From NCBI GenBank assembly GCA_009809945.1, contig WTPW01000764.1, positions 2,921 to 66,920 on the forward strand: DNA of 64,000 nt. Direction: 5' to 3'. Within the stretch, counting starts at the first letter, position 1; each line of letters opens with the position of its first letter. Both the position numbers and the translations under genes were made by a program. This stretch comes from Gigaspora margarita. Taxonomy: Eukaryota; Glomeromycota; Glomeromycetes; Diversisporales; Gigasporaceae. Under the pieces are notes generated by a model, which saw only the letters and a program-made list of their open reading frames with translations, ran no database searches and was not told where the DNA came from. Positions 1 through 11,816 of this stretch are shown here, piece by piece.

Positions 1-844
1 CTCCAAACGGGTGATCAAAGCTCCAAACGAGTGATTAAAGCTCCCATACGAATTAAAGATATATAAAAGTTTAATTTCAGCTTATAGAGTAGAGAACGAA
101 TGGTAGACAAGTAGTTAACGATAGTAGATAGTGCATATTTAGTATTATTGTGATAACCAGATGTATTGATTTATATAAATAAAGATAAACCTTATAACCT
201 GAAACTATATGTGTGTTAATTTATTGTTTTAAACAATTCACTTTTGTTCACGATCGAACTAAACCGGCACAATTTCATCAAGCTCTCCAAACTGATCGCA
301 ACAACGTACATAGGCGATAATAAAATATTATTGGTTCAAGCAATGGTTACATTACCTCAACGAATACAGTCTAATTTTGTCAGTAACTTGTTAACTATCA
401 ATTATAATAATGCAAGTATGCTATTATGTCTCCTACGTAGTGCTGTTGAATTTGAAAAAATTAAATGAGCATTCGTTACGAATGATCAAGGTTGATTACT
501 AACCAATGACACAAATTAAAGTAAATCAATTACCTAACCTCATTCATCGTACCAACATATACGCACTGTATGTATACGAACGTAATTATCCCTTTTGTTA
601 GCGTTAGCTATTGTTCAATTTGTAATACATATAAACGCGACATATGCATATGTATACATTATCGAAACCTAAAAATCAAATGTGACACATTTAAAACAAA
701 GCACATAATATAATGCATACGTTCGTAATGATAAACCCACTTTAAACTCCGATTTGATCACGTGTCATGGATCCGATCACGTAGTTTTCATAGGTTCGGC
801 TTGTAAAAAATTGATCAGTAATTTGCATTGCAAAATTAATAAAA
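1..844. other. AT-rich stretch without recognised gene
   Basis: The first 50 bases contain about two and a half copies of a ~20-base unit built on AGCTCCAAACGAGTGATTAA. A 74-codon plus-strand frame at 244-468 has no recognisable domain and no support beyond its length, so it is not called a gene. No other structure was seen here. Confidence 0.5.
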
Positions 845-1048
845 ACCTGCTTAACACGGAATTTAGTCCAAAGTCCCATTAGCAGGTATTTGGTTAGACC
901 AAGAAAACCATTTCAGATTTTCTTGACCCGTAATTTAGTTCATGATAAATCATTGCAGATTCACATGAACCAGAATTTGGTCCAAATAAACCTCTTCGGA
1001 TTCATTTGAACCTAAATTTAATCTGAACCAGAAGTTGGTTTAAATTAA
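845..1048. repeat. degenerate ~41-bp tandem repeat
   Basis: Three to four diverged copies of a unit running roughly CAGATTC, ATGAACC, GAATTTGGTCC follow one another. The last copies (about 955-1048) are the clearest. No coding potential is apparent. Confidence 0.45.
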
Positions 1049-1443
1049 TTAAAATGCGAACCTTGAAAGCTGTATGATTTATATTTCACGCAATCAAATC
1101 GAAGACCAATTAAGTTTTATGAATGACATTTTGTTAAATTTGTTTAGTGTCTTACCTGAAATGAAAATTTAAAGCATTGCATCATTGTATAACCACGTTG
1201 GCAAATCCAATAAGTTTTAAGATCAAGTCTATACAATCTAAAAACCTACCTAACTTTCTAATACCATGTCTCGGAAATAACAATATATCAATTTACCAAA
1301 TTAGTTATTGTTTAAAAGTAACGATATATCTGCTACTGCAGATCCCCATATATCAGTTCCACCCTCATTTTTTACTACTTATTTTTAATTAATTTTTTTG
1401 GTGAATGTAAGAGACCCGGGTCTTTTATAAGACTTTTGACGGT

Positions 1444-1779
1444 ATTAAACCTTTGACAAATAACTGACAAATAACTTTTTACCCACTGACCATTTTAAAT
1501 GATTTTCCATTAAAATTATCGTCTGTGAAATGATTCTAGAGAGTTCAAAATCATCAAAAAATCCAATCAGCGAATCGCGAAATAGGATGGGTTTACCCTA
1601 TTCTATTTACCCGATATAATCGCAAAAGGTTAATTATTTCGCGATTCGGTGATTGCATTTTGATGATTTTGCGCTCTCTAGAATGATTTCACTGAGAAGG
1701 TCATTTTGATAATAAAATCATATCAAACAGTCAGTGGGCAAAAAGTTATTTTTCGTCAGACTGAGATTCAAAGATTTAA
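1444..1779. mobile_element. palindromic MITE (foldback)
   Basis: Two arms of about 150 bases are inverted copies that meet near 1615. They share AAATAACTTTTT, CCCACTGACC, the TCTAGAGAG core and a central TTTCGCGATT. Weaker matching continues out to TTAAACCTTTGA at the left and its complement at the right. No open frame is present. No clear target-site duplication was found, so the family is unassigned. Confidence 0.7.
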
Positions 1780-3230
1780 CAATTTTTAATGTAATTACGC
1801 GTTATTTATCTGAACACCAATTCAGAATCGCCATCTGAATCGCCAATTTCATGTCGCTAGAATACCGTCCGCAATCTGTTCTACTTGAACATCTCTTCTC
1901 TGCTAATTTGTAGTTCCTATTTTTTTTATCTTTTTCAATCCCAATTCCATTAGCATAATAGCATCCAATTATATGCTTTCTTATCTTTGCAGATCATCTA
2001 CAGCGAATTTCAAATATCACAAATGTCTCTCTTTTAAAATTATTTAAAGAGATTTCAAAATCACTCCTCAAATCATGAATTTGTCTGCCTTTAAAAATTA
2101 TGAATCCACGCATTTTTAGAATCCTATGGAACACATCCACTATCAATTCACAAATAAAAACATTGTTAAAATCAATCAGAACGTAACTATTGTTTAAATC
2201 GCAATTCTACTTACTAATAATAAAATGTAAATTTACTCACCATTAAAAATATGGCTCATTCACTGTTGGATAATGTAGATCTTAGAAATATTTCCAATAT
2301 AAATATAACAAATCAAAACCGATAAATAGAATAGAAAATCTAGAATTTTAAATTTTTTTCAATCGTCAATACAAAAGTCAAAACTAATCACAATTGAAAT
2401 TAATTCATGCTTCATTAGCCGTTATAGGTTTCATCATACCATACTGTATATTTCAACAATTGTCATCTGTCAAATTCAGAAATTGCTTGACGTAAGGTTT
2501 CATCAATTGCTAATGATAAAAGTTTCATCATTTGCCAAATATCTTTAACCATATCTATGCTCGCTAAAAATAAATAATTCTAATTCGTGCAATAGGGCGA
2601 TTGTTCAAAGTATGGTCACGGTCTACAAATTTGATATTAAAGTTACAATATGCAAACAGCAATAAATCATAAAACTGCTACTATTGAAATATGAACTTAC
2701 CATTGAAGCCACAGAATTTACATGGTCAAAATAATGAANTCACATTGAATTATGAATCTTCGCTAAAATTCTTAACACATCTACTCTTCAAGTCGTGAAC
2801 TGATCTATTAGTAAATTATAACTCCACAATTATTGAAAGTTTATTAAAACTATGATCTGAAAATCATAAAATTACCAAATATTGAACCACTAAATCATAC
2901 ATTATTAAAATCGTTAACTCCATTGTTAAAAGCATTAAGAATTTAATGCAGAATCATAAACTTCTACAGCAAAATTACCGATTCACCGATATTTTAATGA
3001 AATGGGAGTTGAATAAAAGAATATCATTATAGAGTCAGAAAGAATAGAATGCATTATCTACAGTATATAGAATTTAGGTTAAAAAGAACGAACATCAAAC
3101 ATCCCTTACTAACATAAATTTCCAGACTTTATAAAATTTAGAAAGCCAATCTGTAAATTTATGATAAGTATTTTAACAATTTTTATTTAAATTTGAATTA
3201 ATATCAGGTTTAAGACAAACAGTTAACTAA
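1780..3230. other. AT-rich stretch, nothing recognised
   Basis: No open frame with a known domain, no RNA gene and no clear repeat was seen. Base 2739 is an ambiguous N. Confidence 0.5.
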
Positions 3231-4263
3231 CAGTCATAGGACATGTCCCCTTGAAATAAGTTTAAAATAAGTTTATAATAAAAATTATAAAAAAAAACAT
3301 ATGAATTTACTATAAACTTTGAGCTGAAGATCCTTCTCAGCTTAACTAATTAACTTAAAATTAAATTTTGAGGGTATATAGAACAAGAAAAGAAGAAAAT
3401 TTTGAGCTTAAAAACCGCATTAAAATTTTGCCAATTTTGCACCTTTTCAAAATGTAACTCTGTCAAAAACAAATATTTACAAATTTTAAATCATCAGTTA
3501 TGTGTAAAATTATGTCTGAACAACTTTACTTAGGCGAGAAAGTAGGTTACCTTGTAAGAAAATGGGTTATCTATGTACTAAAGTTAAAATTTATCGTATT
3601 TCATGATCTAACTTTTTTCCTTATTAGGTAACCTACTTTGGGCTCTTAAGCAAAATTGTTCTGCATGTAATTTTACACCACATTTGAGGTTAAAACGCGC
3701 TTTCTCAGACCTTTACTAAGTGAAAAATGTGTTTAAAATTTAGAAAAATTTTTTTTAAAAAAAAATTTCAACACCATTTTTCACTTAGTAAAAGGTCCGA
3801 AAAGCGCGTTTTAACCTCAAATGTGGTGTAAAATTACATGCCGAGCAATTTTGCTTAAGAGACAAAGTAGGTTACCTAATAAGGAAAAAAAGTTAGATCA
3901 TGAAATACGATAAATTTTAACTTTAGTACATAGATAACCCATTTTTCTTACAAGGTAACCTACTTCCGTCGCCTAAGTAAAGTTATTCAGAGCATAATTT
4001 TACACATAACTGCTGATTTAAAATTTGTAAATATTAGTTTTTCACAGAGTTACATTTTGAAAAAGTGCAAAATTGGCAAAATTTTAACGCGGTTTTTAAG
4101 CTCAAATTTTCTTCTTTTCTTGTTCTATATACCCGCAAAATTTAATTTTAAGTTAATTAGTTAAGCCGAGAAGGATCTTCAGCTCAAAGTTTATAGTAAA
4201 TTCATATGTTTTTTTTATAATTTTTATTATAAACTTATTTCTAGGGGACATGTCCTATGACTG
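3231..4263. mobile_element. 1-kb full-length foldback element
   Basis: The whole 1,033-base segment is one near-perfect palindrome. The ends are CAGTCATAGGACATGTCCCC and its complement, and the arms of roughly 510 bases meet at a short A/T-rich centre near 3750. Landmarks repeat in mirror order, for example GAAGATCCTTCTC near 3327 and 4170, and GTAGGTTACCTTG near 3542 with its mirror near 3955. The flanks carry the same four bases CTAA on each side, consistent with a target-site duplication (TAA or CTAA). No protein is encoded, so this is a non-autonomous element. The high arm identity suggests a fairly recent origin or maintenance by hairpin repair. Confidence 0.85.
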
Positions 4264-4686
4264 CTAACCATACTTCTATTCAATTTAAAACCTTTCAAAA
4301 ACTTTTCTAAAATCTTTGGAATCAATCTTTATAGGATCTGTAAATTTGCAATATTCCAATAAATAATTCAATAATTTTTGAATCCATATCAAATTTAAAA
4401 GCACCTATTAACTTATCATCTTTCTGACTCATTTCAAAATTTTCACTTTCATATTTTTTTTCTATTGCTTTTTTTGTTGATTTTTATTTTTTTATTTTCT
4501 TTTCACTTTTGCTTATCTTTATTTCTATTTTTCTTTCCTTATTGTTTATTCACCTTTATATTTTCATTTTCTTTCACTTTTTTAACTTTTTTTGTTTTTT
4601 TTTCTTTTTTTTTTGTATATATAAATATTTTATTTATTGTTAGCTTTTTAAATTACTGTTGATGCCGAATTGTTGCATTGTATCTG
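4264..4686. other. pyrimidine-rich low-complexity tract
   Basis: Bases 4440-4640 are almost pure T/C on the plus strand. They generate a spurious 65-codon Phe/Leu-rich frame, which is not called a gene. Confidence 0.6.
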
Positions 4687-4937
4687 CAATATAGATGCTT
4701 GACGAAATTATTTTTGAATTGACGAATAGTTTCGTCATTTTGCGATTGTGCCAAAAATTTCATATAAACACCAAGAAACTTTTCTATAAACTTAGACTGC
4801 ATATTCCTTAGAATAATATTCTAATTCAAATTAATTTCGTCACTAATAATTATAGATCAAAATAATTTCGTCAAGAGTTTCGTCATTTCGTCAGGTTTAA
4901 TTTCGTCTACTAATAAAATCAATTTCGACAAGCATCA
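4687..4937. mobile_element. MITE rich in TTTCGTCA motifs
   Basis: The ends are inverted: GATGCTTGACGAAATTA at the left and the complement of GATGCTTGTCGAAATT at the right. The interior repeats the heptamer TTCGTCA in both orientations. No target duplication could be fixed. Confidence 0.6.
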
Positions 4938-5399
4938 CTAATCTACTAGTGGCAATATTACCAAAATAGATCTAAGTTGAAAAGGAAAAAAAAAAAATTA
5001 TCATGTCGCGCTTGTAAAAAGTTAAAATGAACCTACTTTTAGTAATAGTTTTACGTTATACTACAGAGTGGTGGAGTATTTGCATTTTACTTATTTGCAC
5101 GAAACCTGATTTTGTAAATAAACTATGCTATTAATAAACAAGAAATGCATCAGTGAGCTAAATGAAATATATTAAATTTTGTGTATCAAAATATTAAGAT
5201 AGAATTTAGTGTAGGTAGTTCTATAGCAAAATTAATTTAAGTTTTTTTAGTTATTATTAAAATTTTTTCTCATGTTTGTTAAAGAATTATTTTACTCAAG
5301 TTTATTCATCAAAAGTAAAAAGTTCGTGCATTCTTAAATGAATTTTAAGATCAGATTCTTTATTATTTTTTATTAATTCTTATAATTTCTTCATTTCGT

Positions 5400-5960
5400 C
5401 AGCAATAACTTTACAGTATTAGCTAACGATGAGTTAGATTGTATTGAAATTGTCATAATTTCTATTTGATTTACTGTAAAAATTCTATTATAAAACTTAT
5501 GTGCTATCACAACGACACAGTATGTGGTTAAGTTAGTTGGTATTACTAATGCGGTGGCATACTGTATGTATTGAAATTATTCTATCATAAAAATTTATTG
5601 CAAAAAATTACAAACTACAATGGTGATACAAAATATGCGTTAAAGTCGAGTTAGCTTGTGTTGTAATCATAGTCGTATGTTCTATAATGATTTATTGTGA
5701 AAATTTGGCCATAAACTTAATCATGATACACAATTTGCGTTGGAATTACAGTTGCAAATTCTACAATGCTATGATTTACTATAAAAAATTTTTTTACAAA
5801 TTTACTGACAATTGTGGTGCATATTAGCGATTAAGATTGAATTAGTGAAATTATTATCATGATTGCTGTAAAAAATTTTGTTGCAAAACTTACTGACTAT
5901 TGTGGAGATAAACGGTATATGGTTAAGGTTTAGTTATTTTGTATCGGAAATATAGTATAA
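5400..5960. repeat. degenerate ~110-130-bp tandem repeat
   Basis: About five diverged copies of a unit containing GATTTACTGTAAAAATT, then ACTTACTGAC or similar, then GTGGTGATAC and GGTTAAGTT follow one another. Divergence is high and the edges are uncertain. Confidence 0.4.
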
Positions 5961-6253
5961 TTTCTAGTTAGAAAATAAAATAAAGTGAAAATTAGCCACT
6001 TTACATTTTCCAAATAAAATTTAAACACAATTTAGCCATTATAAAGAGCCTATATGAAAATATGTAAAAAAGCTTCTAAGCAATGATTTGGTTTGAATGT
6101 GTCTTGAAAGCGAATTCGGTTTAGATCTTTAAATGGTTTATGACAATTCAATCTATATTCAATAAAATAGATAGATGAGAATAGTTAAAAGCTAAATGTA
6201 TAGCAAAAGAATCTTGGAACTGAGTTTATGCAGATAATAACGTGAATTCCAAC

Positions 6254-6352
6254 TAGAGACTGGACTCAAGTCAACTCATAACCTAAAAAACATAGAATTA
6301 ACTCGAGTCAAGAATATGTTTTTTAAGCTACAAGTTGACTCTAGACAGTCTC
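6254..6352. mobile_element. 99-bp MITE with direct-repeat flanks
   Basis: A short palindromic element runs from TAGAGACTGGACTCAAGTCA to its imperfect complement. It is flanked on both sides by the identical decamer GAATTCCAAC (6244-6253 and 6353-6362). A target duplication of 8-10 bases suggests an hAT-type insertion. Confidence 0.75.
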
Positions 6353-6819
6353 GAATTCCAACCATCAAATTTCAAGTTGGATTTTGTCAAAATTTTTCTA
6401 AATAAATACTTCAAAGGTTTTGGAATAAAAGGAAAAAAACGTAGATAGTATAAAAATATGAAAGAACAAAATTTTTTTGTTACAACAAAGAATATTAATT
6501 ATATTTTCAGATACAAATGTTAGCTTAGAAGTGAAAACTATCTTTTTTCATAAAGCATATAGATCGCCTTAAAGTTCAAATCTCTTAATTAAATTATTAC
6601 AGTACCCTGAAAATTTTTTGATATTACATTTGACCGGTATATACTATTTAATAATTTTTTATTAGCCAATCATATTTTTTTAACAATTTATATTTAATAC
6701 GCCTAATATATTTTTTTATAATCTAAAAACTTATATTAGCCTTTATTTAAGCATAAAAAAACGTGAATATTATATATTATTCAAAATAAAATAATTTGAC
6801 AGTTTTTAGCATGCCCAAA

Positions 6820-6868
6820 ACTTTCCAAACAAAAACATTTAATTGGACATGTCCAAATGCCAACACTG
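6820..6868. mobile_element. fragment: terminus of TGGACA-rich hAT-type MITE
   Basis: The sequence ends ATGCCAACACTG, which complements the CAGGGTTAGCATTGGACA terminus of the element at 45097. Only one end is recognisable here. Confidence 0.4.
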
Positions 6869-7130
6869 GCATAAAATAAATTACTATTTCATGTAGTGTT
6901 CTAATTGCTTCTATAGTATTAAATCATAAGTACTTGCATTATGCGTGTTCCCAAAACGATCAGAGTATTGATAATTAAATTATGTAATATCTTAATTTTC
7001 AAAATTTTCAAAAGTCTGTATAGTGAGAATTTAAATTTTTATTCACAGATTTTCTCTTTGTGGGTATAAAAATTGGATATTGAGAATTTTATACTCTTTT
7101 GATCATCCAGATTCATGTTCAGATTTGGCT

Positions 7131-7420
7131 TTTTTTTTTTTTTTTTTTTTGATGGGAAACAAGTTGCTGCACATTTCGTAAGCACTTTATTTCGCGACAA
7201 TTAGTTCAGACAATCAATTCACAGACAAATTTACAAATTTATTTCATGTAGTTTATTTTACTGGCAGCTCATTTCGTAGACAATTTGTTTCATCGACAAT
7301 CATTAGGATTAGTTTAGAACTAAGGTTAAGGTTAATGCAATTTATTAAAGAAACTTTTTTGTGAAATGAACTGTCAGTGAAAAAATAGTTTATTTAATGA
7401 GCCGTCAGTGTTAATCGTTG
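7131..7420. repeat. TTTCGTAGACAA-type repeat block downstream of gene A
   Basis: A run of about 20 T is followed by reiterated variants of CATTTCGTAGACAATT in both orientations. The equivalent block lies downstream of gene B (10740-11400), so it predates the duplication. It may be a decayed MITE. Confidence 0.55.
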
Positions 7421-7721
7421 AAATTATACAAAACCATTTGAATTATACTATTGATTCCTAATTTTTAAAATATTTAGCGCCTTCCTTATTTAATTAATAA
7501 CTTGATAAATAACTTCATTTCATGGCCAAGATACTAATATGTGATATGGGTATGTGTATCTTAGTCTAAAAAAAAGAAAAAAAAAATTTAATTCTAATCA
7601 TATTTTGTTACTACAGAATCAAATATTTTAAATAATTGGAAATGGGTAATATAAATTTAATAAAAAAAAAAAAAAAATTGAATCAAATGGCTCACATATA
7701 ATCGAGTAAATGAAATCATAT

Positions 7722-9316
7722 TCAATCAGAAGGAACTTGCTGAAAAGTCCACATTTGGTTACTTCCGCCATGAATCGGGTGTAAACGAACTTCGCAACCA
7801 TCAACAAGATTACCAGTCCAACCATCCAGAGATATAAATTCATTATTATTCGGGCGTATGTTTCGATTACCATCACACTAGAAAACAATAAGCAATTAGC
7901 TCGAAAGAATAAGATATGGAAATTTAAGATATTAGGCAACCTACTTGCATGGTACCAATTGTCCACAGAATACAATTATTGTCTGCTTCTGCAAGATCAA
8001 CTTGAGTAATTTCTGTACCTGATACCTGGTTTCGATATTTCATAGATTTGCCAGTTCCTTTGTTTATGAGAATAACATCTCTTATTGGTGGTTTATCTGC
8101 TAACGATGAATAATCTAGACATATAATATACATCCTTCAGTCATTATAATCATATTACGTCAAAATTCAATTAAATCTTAAATAATGTTTCACCATCAGA
8201 ATTATTAATTCGTAGAATTTTCCATTGCGCATTTATATTGTTCTTAAATGGACGAAGTTTCAAAATTGTAGAATCATTATCCAAACTCTTTTTATCAAAA
8301 CTTTCATCATCAAAACTCTCATCTTCAAAACTCTCATCATCAGAACTCTCATCATTAAAACTCTCGTCATCAAAACTCAATCCAAGTTCCGGATTTCCTT
8401 TTGAAACTATATAATAAATTGTACCCTCTTCATTTTTACGTAATCCTGTAAAAATATCTTTTTTTATTTCTCCGGGAGTCAAACGCCAGTTGAAATAATG
8501 AACATTACTAATACAGTAAAAAAAAAAAACAATCATTAATTTTGTTATTCAAGCTAGGTTCAATGTTGATTAATTTTACCTAATTTCACCATTGAACCCG
8601 TCACGAGAGAATGCTTGTCCAATATGCAGCGGTCCATCATTGAAGATAACTCTTTGTTTTTTAACATCCTGGATACTATAATATCCTACCCACTCGCCAT
8701 CTACATAGATATCTAATCTTTTTTCAGGGTCAGAAAGTGTATAAGCTATATGATACCATTTTTGTAGTAAGAGCTCATCACCAACTCTCATAATTCCTGC
8801 GTTATTATCCCAGTTGCCAGTGAAACGAGCATATAATTTGTTTTCCGACAACCAGAGTCCGGGAGTACGGATTAAATCGTCTGTACCTGAATATATGTTT
8901 ATTTCATTTAAGATCAAAAAAATCATATTCAAGCCAAAAATATACCGCATTTGCGCGAAATAATGTCCGGGATTATTTCGAGACAGGCAATTTAAAAAGA
9001 GCTAACAATTAATTAATAAAGAATTTTTAAAAATAAAATTATGGTTCACATTCTGTTATATTAATTATTAACTCTCTCTAAATTATATATCTCAAAATAA
9101 CGACCACGAATTTATTTCGCATTAACATAGTCTACCTTTGTGAAAAATAGTGGGACAATCAGAAGCATAATCTTGAAGTTTTAGTCGCAAAGTAATTGAC
9201 AATTCATCTTTCACCACAGGTAAGTTCGCATGATTAAAAACTTTTTGTTCTTGAGCTCCAATAGCAATGGGTTTTGAAATGAGCTCAATCCACTCTCTAG
9301 TTATGAATTTCTCCAT
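7722..9316 (-). CDS. LamG-like / ricin-type beta-trefoil protein (gene A)
   Basis: Exons read on the minus strand are 9316-9136, 8886-8580, 8507-8194, 8096-7945 and 7877-7722 (TGA at the end), giving 369 residues. All introns are GT-AG and their phases agree with paralogue B. The start is the first Met after the leader intron (MEKFITREW). Residues ~35-178 form a concanavalin-A-like/LamG jelly roll, with TIFHKG, KWYHIAYTLSD, RLDIYVDGEWVGYYS, GPLHIG, FNGEI and YFNWRLT. Residues ~186-369 resemble a ricin-type beta-trefoil: three QxW-like blocks (AQWKI, CILWTI, NQMWTF) plus VLINKGTG-type and SLDGW motifs. An acidic pentapeptide tract interrupts the first trefoil lobe. There is no signal peptide or membrane segment, so a soluble intracellular protein is likely. 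Carbohydrate binding is inferred from fold families only and no ligand can be named. Exon boundaries are predicted by eye; the exon 3 donor (GTGAAA) is the weakest. Confidence 0.85.
8284..8379 (-). repeat. 15-bp coding minisatellite (SFDDE repeat) in gene A
   Basis: Within exon 3 a 15-base unit encodes SFDDE-like pentapeptides about six to seven times, with variants such as SFEDE and SFDKK. Paralogue B has a different number and arrangement. Unit length is a multiple of three, so changes in copy number keep the frame. Confidence 0.8.
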
Positions 9317-9317
9317 T

Positions 9318-9412
9318 TTCTAGAAGAAACAATAGATTTTTATCGAACAATGCAATGACTAAACAAAGCTGAATATAATCTTTAGGTATTGCAAACTGAA
9401 TTGTATGCTTAC
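9318..9412 (-). other. leader intron of gene A
   Basis: On the minus strand a donor GTAAGC begins at 9412. An acceptor TTCTTCTAG sits just before the start codon. Paralogue B has a donor with the same GTAAGCTTAC-like sequence at 13472 and an AG just upstream of its ATG. This supports a conserved intron in the 5' untranslated leader. Confidence 0.55.
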
Positions 9413-9457
9413 CATTATTATTTGGATAATTTCTATTTCGTAAATACTGTGAATTCA

Positions 9458-9467
9458 CCTTTTTATA
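9458..9467 (-). promoter_or_regulatory. TATA box of gene A
   Basis: TATAAAAAGG on the minus strand lies about 45 bases upstream of the leader-intron donor. The same motif (TATAAAAGGG) is at the equivalent place in gene B. The start of transcription is expected near 9425-9435. Confidence 0.55.
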
Positions 9468-9720
9468 AATTCCTATTTATCATATGAAAGTAAATATACG
9501 AGTGGGTTGAGTCTATTAACATCTCCATCTTCATTGATAACTTATTACTATTTATTTGAATAATTTTGGTACAGTATGTATGTACAGTGCGGGGCTCAGT
9601 CTTTCCACATAAAGATAATGCATAAACTGGTAGCAAGTCGCTTAAATTATCAATCGCAAAAAAGTAAGGGTCTAGAATTTCCCAATCCTTTTGCATAAAT
9701 AATAAGTACTAAATAGCAAC

Positions 9721-10183
9721 TACTGTACTGTATTCTATGCATTACATTGTTGAAATTTATAGCAAATATATCTTATCTTCATTGAGTTAACCGAACTTTA
9801 TTCTATATTAAGCCTTTTAGATTTCCTGTACCGTACCTGTATGGCGTAAGAAATTTTAAAAAACTCAATCAAATCTATGTAGAGATGATGCATCATAAAC
9901 AATGAACTTCTTAAATTATCAATCTCAATTCTCGATCTTTATACGCCATGAAAGGGTAAGTCGTCACCGAGGTGACCAGAGTCGATGTGGCAAAAGGTTC
10001 CGCAATTCTGCATTACGTTAACTGTAATTCTAACCTTATACCATCTAAAACCCTAACAATGAAAGGCTTTAATAGAAGTGTGGATAGATTTGGTTCGAGT
10101 AATTAGAGCTCTATATTATGCCAAAAGGCTTTAATTCTTGTTAGATTATTTACTAATCTGAGAAGTGAAATGGAGTTGCGCTG

Positions 10184-10216
<33 letters not shown>

Positions 10217-10369
10217 TATATATTTTATTTTTGAAAGATAGTTCTTTATACTAACTAGACAATCCAGTGATTTTCGTTCGTTATAAAGCAAATTTATTAT
10301 ATGTATATTAAACTCTTATGCATGACTTCGATTTTATTAGAATCATTATCTTTACTAAACTACGAGAAA
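9721..10369. other. spacer between the duplicated segments
   Basis: No gene was recognised. The stretch contains an (AT)n microsatellite at about 10186-10214. Confidence 0.5.
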
Positions 10370-10739
10370 TGTTCTAATCACTTTTATAGTATTAAATCAT
10401 ACTGTATTTACATAATATGTGTTCCCAAAACGATCAAAGTTTTGATAATTAAGTTATATAGCGCCACAGTTTTTCAGAAGTCCAGTATAATGCGAATTTA
10501 AATTGTTGATCACAGGTTTTCTCTTTACGTGTATAATTGCTGTATTGACTATCATATTGAGAATCCTCAAAGTAAATTAGAAATACAATATATAGCTAGC
10601 GTGGTTTTGAGTTGAATGATGATGTTTATGGATACTCGCATGTCTAGTTGAGGACCGAATTTTTTGCACTGTCGTATGTTATAGCCTATTGATCATCCAG
10701 ACTCAAGTACAATATGATATTCTTTTTTTTTGAATGGGT

Positions 10740-11159
10740 CAATAAAAATGGAGCAGCTTATTTCGTAGATAATCACTTCGAAGAAACCTTATTTCACCGA
10801 CAATCACTTCGTAGACACAGTTCACAAATTTAATTCATAGACAGCTCATAGATTGTCATTAGGTTTAGTTTTGAACCAAGATAGTTCAATATAAAAAAAA
10901 ATTTCTTGTGAGATGAGTCAGTTAAACTGTCTATGAAATGAAATAAAACTGTCTATTTAATCTGAAATAAACTTGTCTGCGAATTGATTGTCTGTAAAAT
11001 AAGCTTTTCTATGAACTGGCTGCCGTCATTAGAAATTAGGCAGATTAACATTCTAAAAAAAAAAAAAAAAATTTAATGTCTTAACTTTCACAGCTCATGT
11101 CTCGATGAATTTCGAAGCTATTATCATCATTCAGTTGTCAAAAGAAAGCTTGCGGTAGT

Positions 11160-11200
<41 letters not shown>

Positions 11201-11400
11201 AGTATTTAATGATAATAATAGCTTCGAAATTCATCGAGATATGTATAAGCTGTGAAAGTTAAGATATTAATTTTTTTTTTTTTTTAGTGCTTTAATGTTA
11301 ATCTGAATTAATTGTCGGTGAAATAAGATGTCTATGAAGTGATGTTGGTGAAATAAGTTGCCTATGAAGTAATTATCGGTGAAATGATAAATATATAAAA
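10740..11400. repeat. TTTCGTAGACAA-type repeats downstream of gene B
   Basis: Variants of ATTTCGTAGACAATCA and its complement fill 10745-11040 and 11295-11400. The palindrome at 11055-11285 splits the block. The same block stands downstream of gene A. Confidence 0.55.
11055..11285. mobile_element. palindromic insertion with poly-T centre
   Basis: Arms of about 60 bases are inverted copies, sharing TCTTAACTTTCACAGCT and TCGATGAATTTCGAAGCTA. The arms are bordered by A or T runs, and the spacer contains about 38 consecutive T (11161-11199). It is absent from the equivalent place in copy 1, so it arrived after the duplication or was lost there. Confidence 0.65.
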
Positions 11401-11816
11401 TATATATTTATATCTTTATACTAGTTTTGAGTGTAATTATAATAGGAAATAATTTTTTATACAAATTAAACTGATAAAAGCGATAATGGCCTAATAGAAA
11501 GTAAGAATTTTTTTGTTATTAATGCATTCCTTGATATCATGCCTACATTTAAAAATATTTCAGTATCTTCCCTATTGATGAATAATAAATTTATAGATGA
11601 TTTATTTCATAAAAATGATTAGCCAAGTGATCGTAATATTGGTACATGTATATAAATTCAAAAAAAAAACTTAAAAAAAAACTAATATATTTAATTCCTA
11701 TCATATTTGCTACTACAGAATCAAATGTTTTAAATAATTGGAACTGGATAACATGAATTTAAAAGAAAACAATTGAATCAAATGGCTCATATAGAATCGA
11801 GTAAATAATGTCACAT

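Larger units (their letters stand above)
6895..9720. repeat. segmental duplication, copy 1 (gene A)
   Basis: This segment matches 10370-13740 along its length. Shared landmarks are TTCCCAAAACGATCA (near 6950 and 10423), the TTTCGTAGACAA repeats, all five exons, the leader exon, the TATA box and an upstream TAAATTATCAATC block. The copies differ mainly by insertions in the flanks. Direct orientation shows a tandem duplication of a complete transcription unit. Confidence 0.85.

Noticed and set aside
244-468. 74-codon plus-strand frame near the window start
   Set aside because: No recognised domain, no neighbouring exon with matching phase, and frames of this length are expected by chance over 64 kb.
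4465-4662. Phe/Leu-rich frame resembling a membrane protein
   Set aside because: It is the translation of a nearly pure T/C low-complexity tract.
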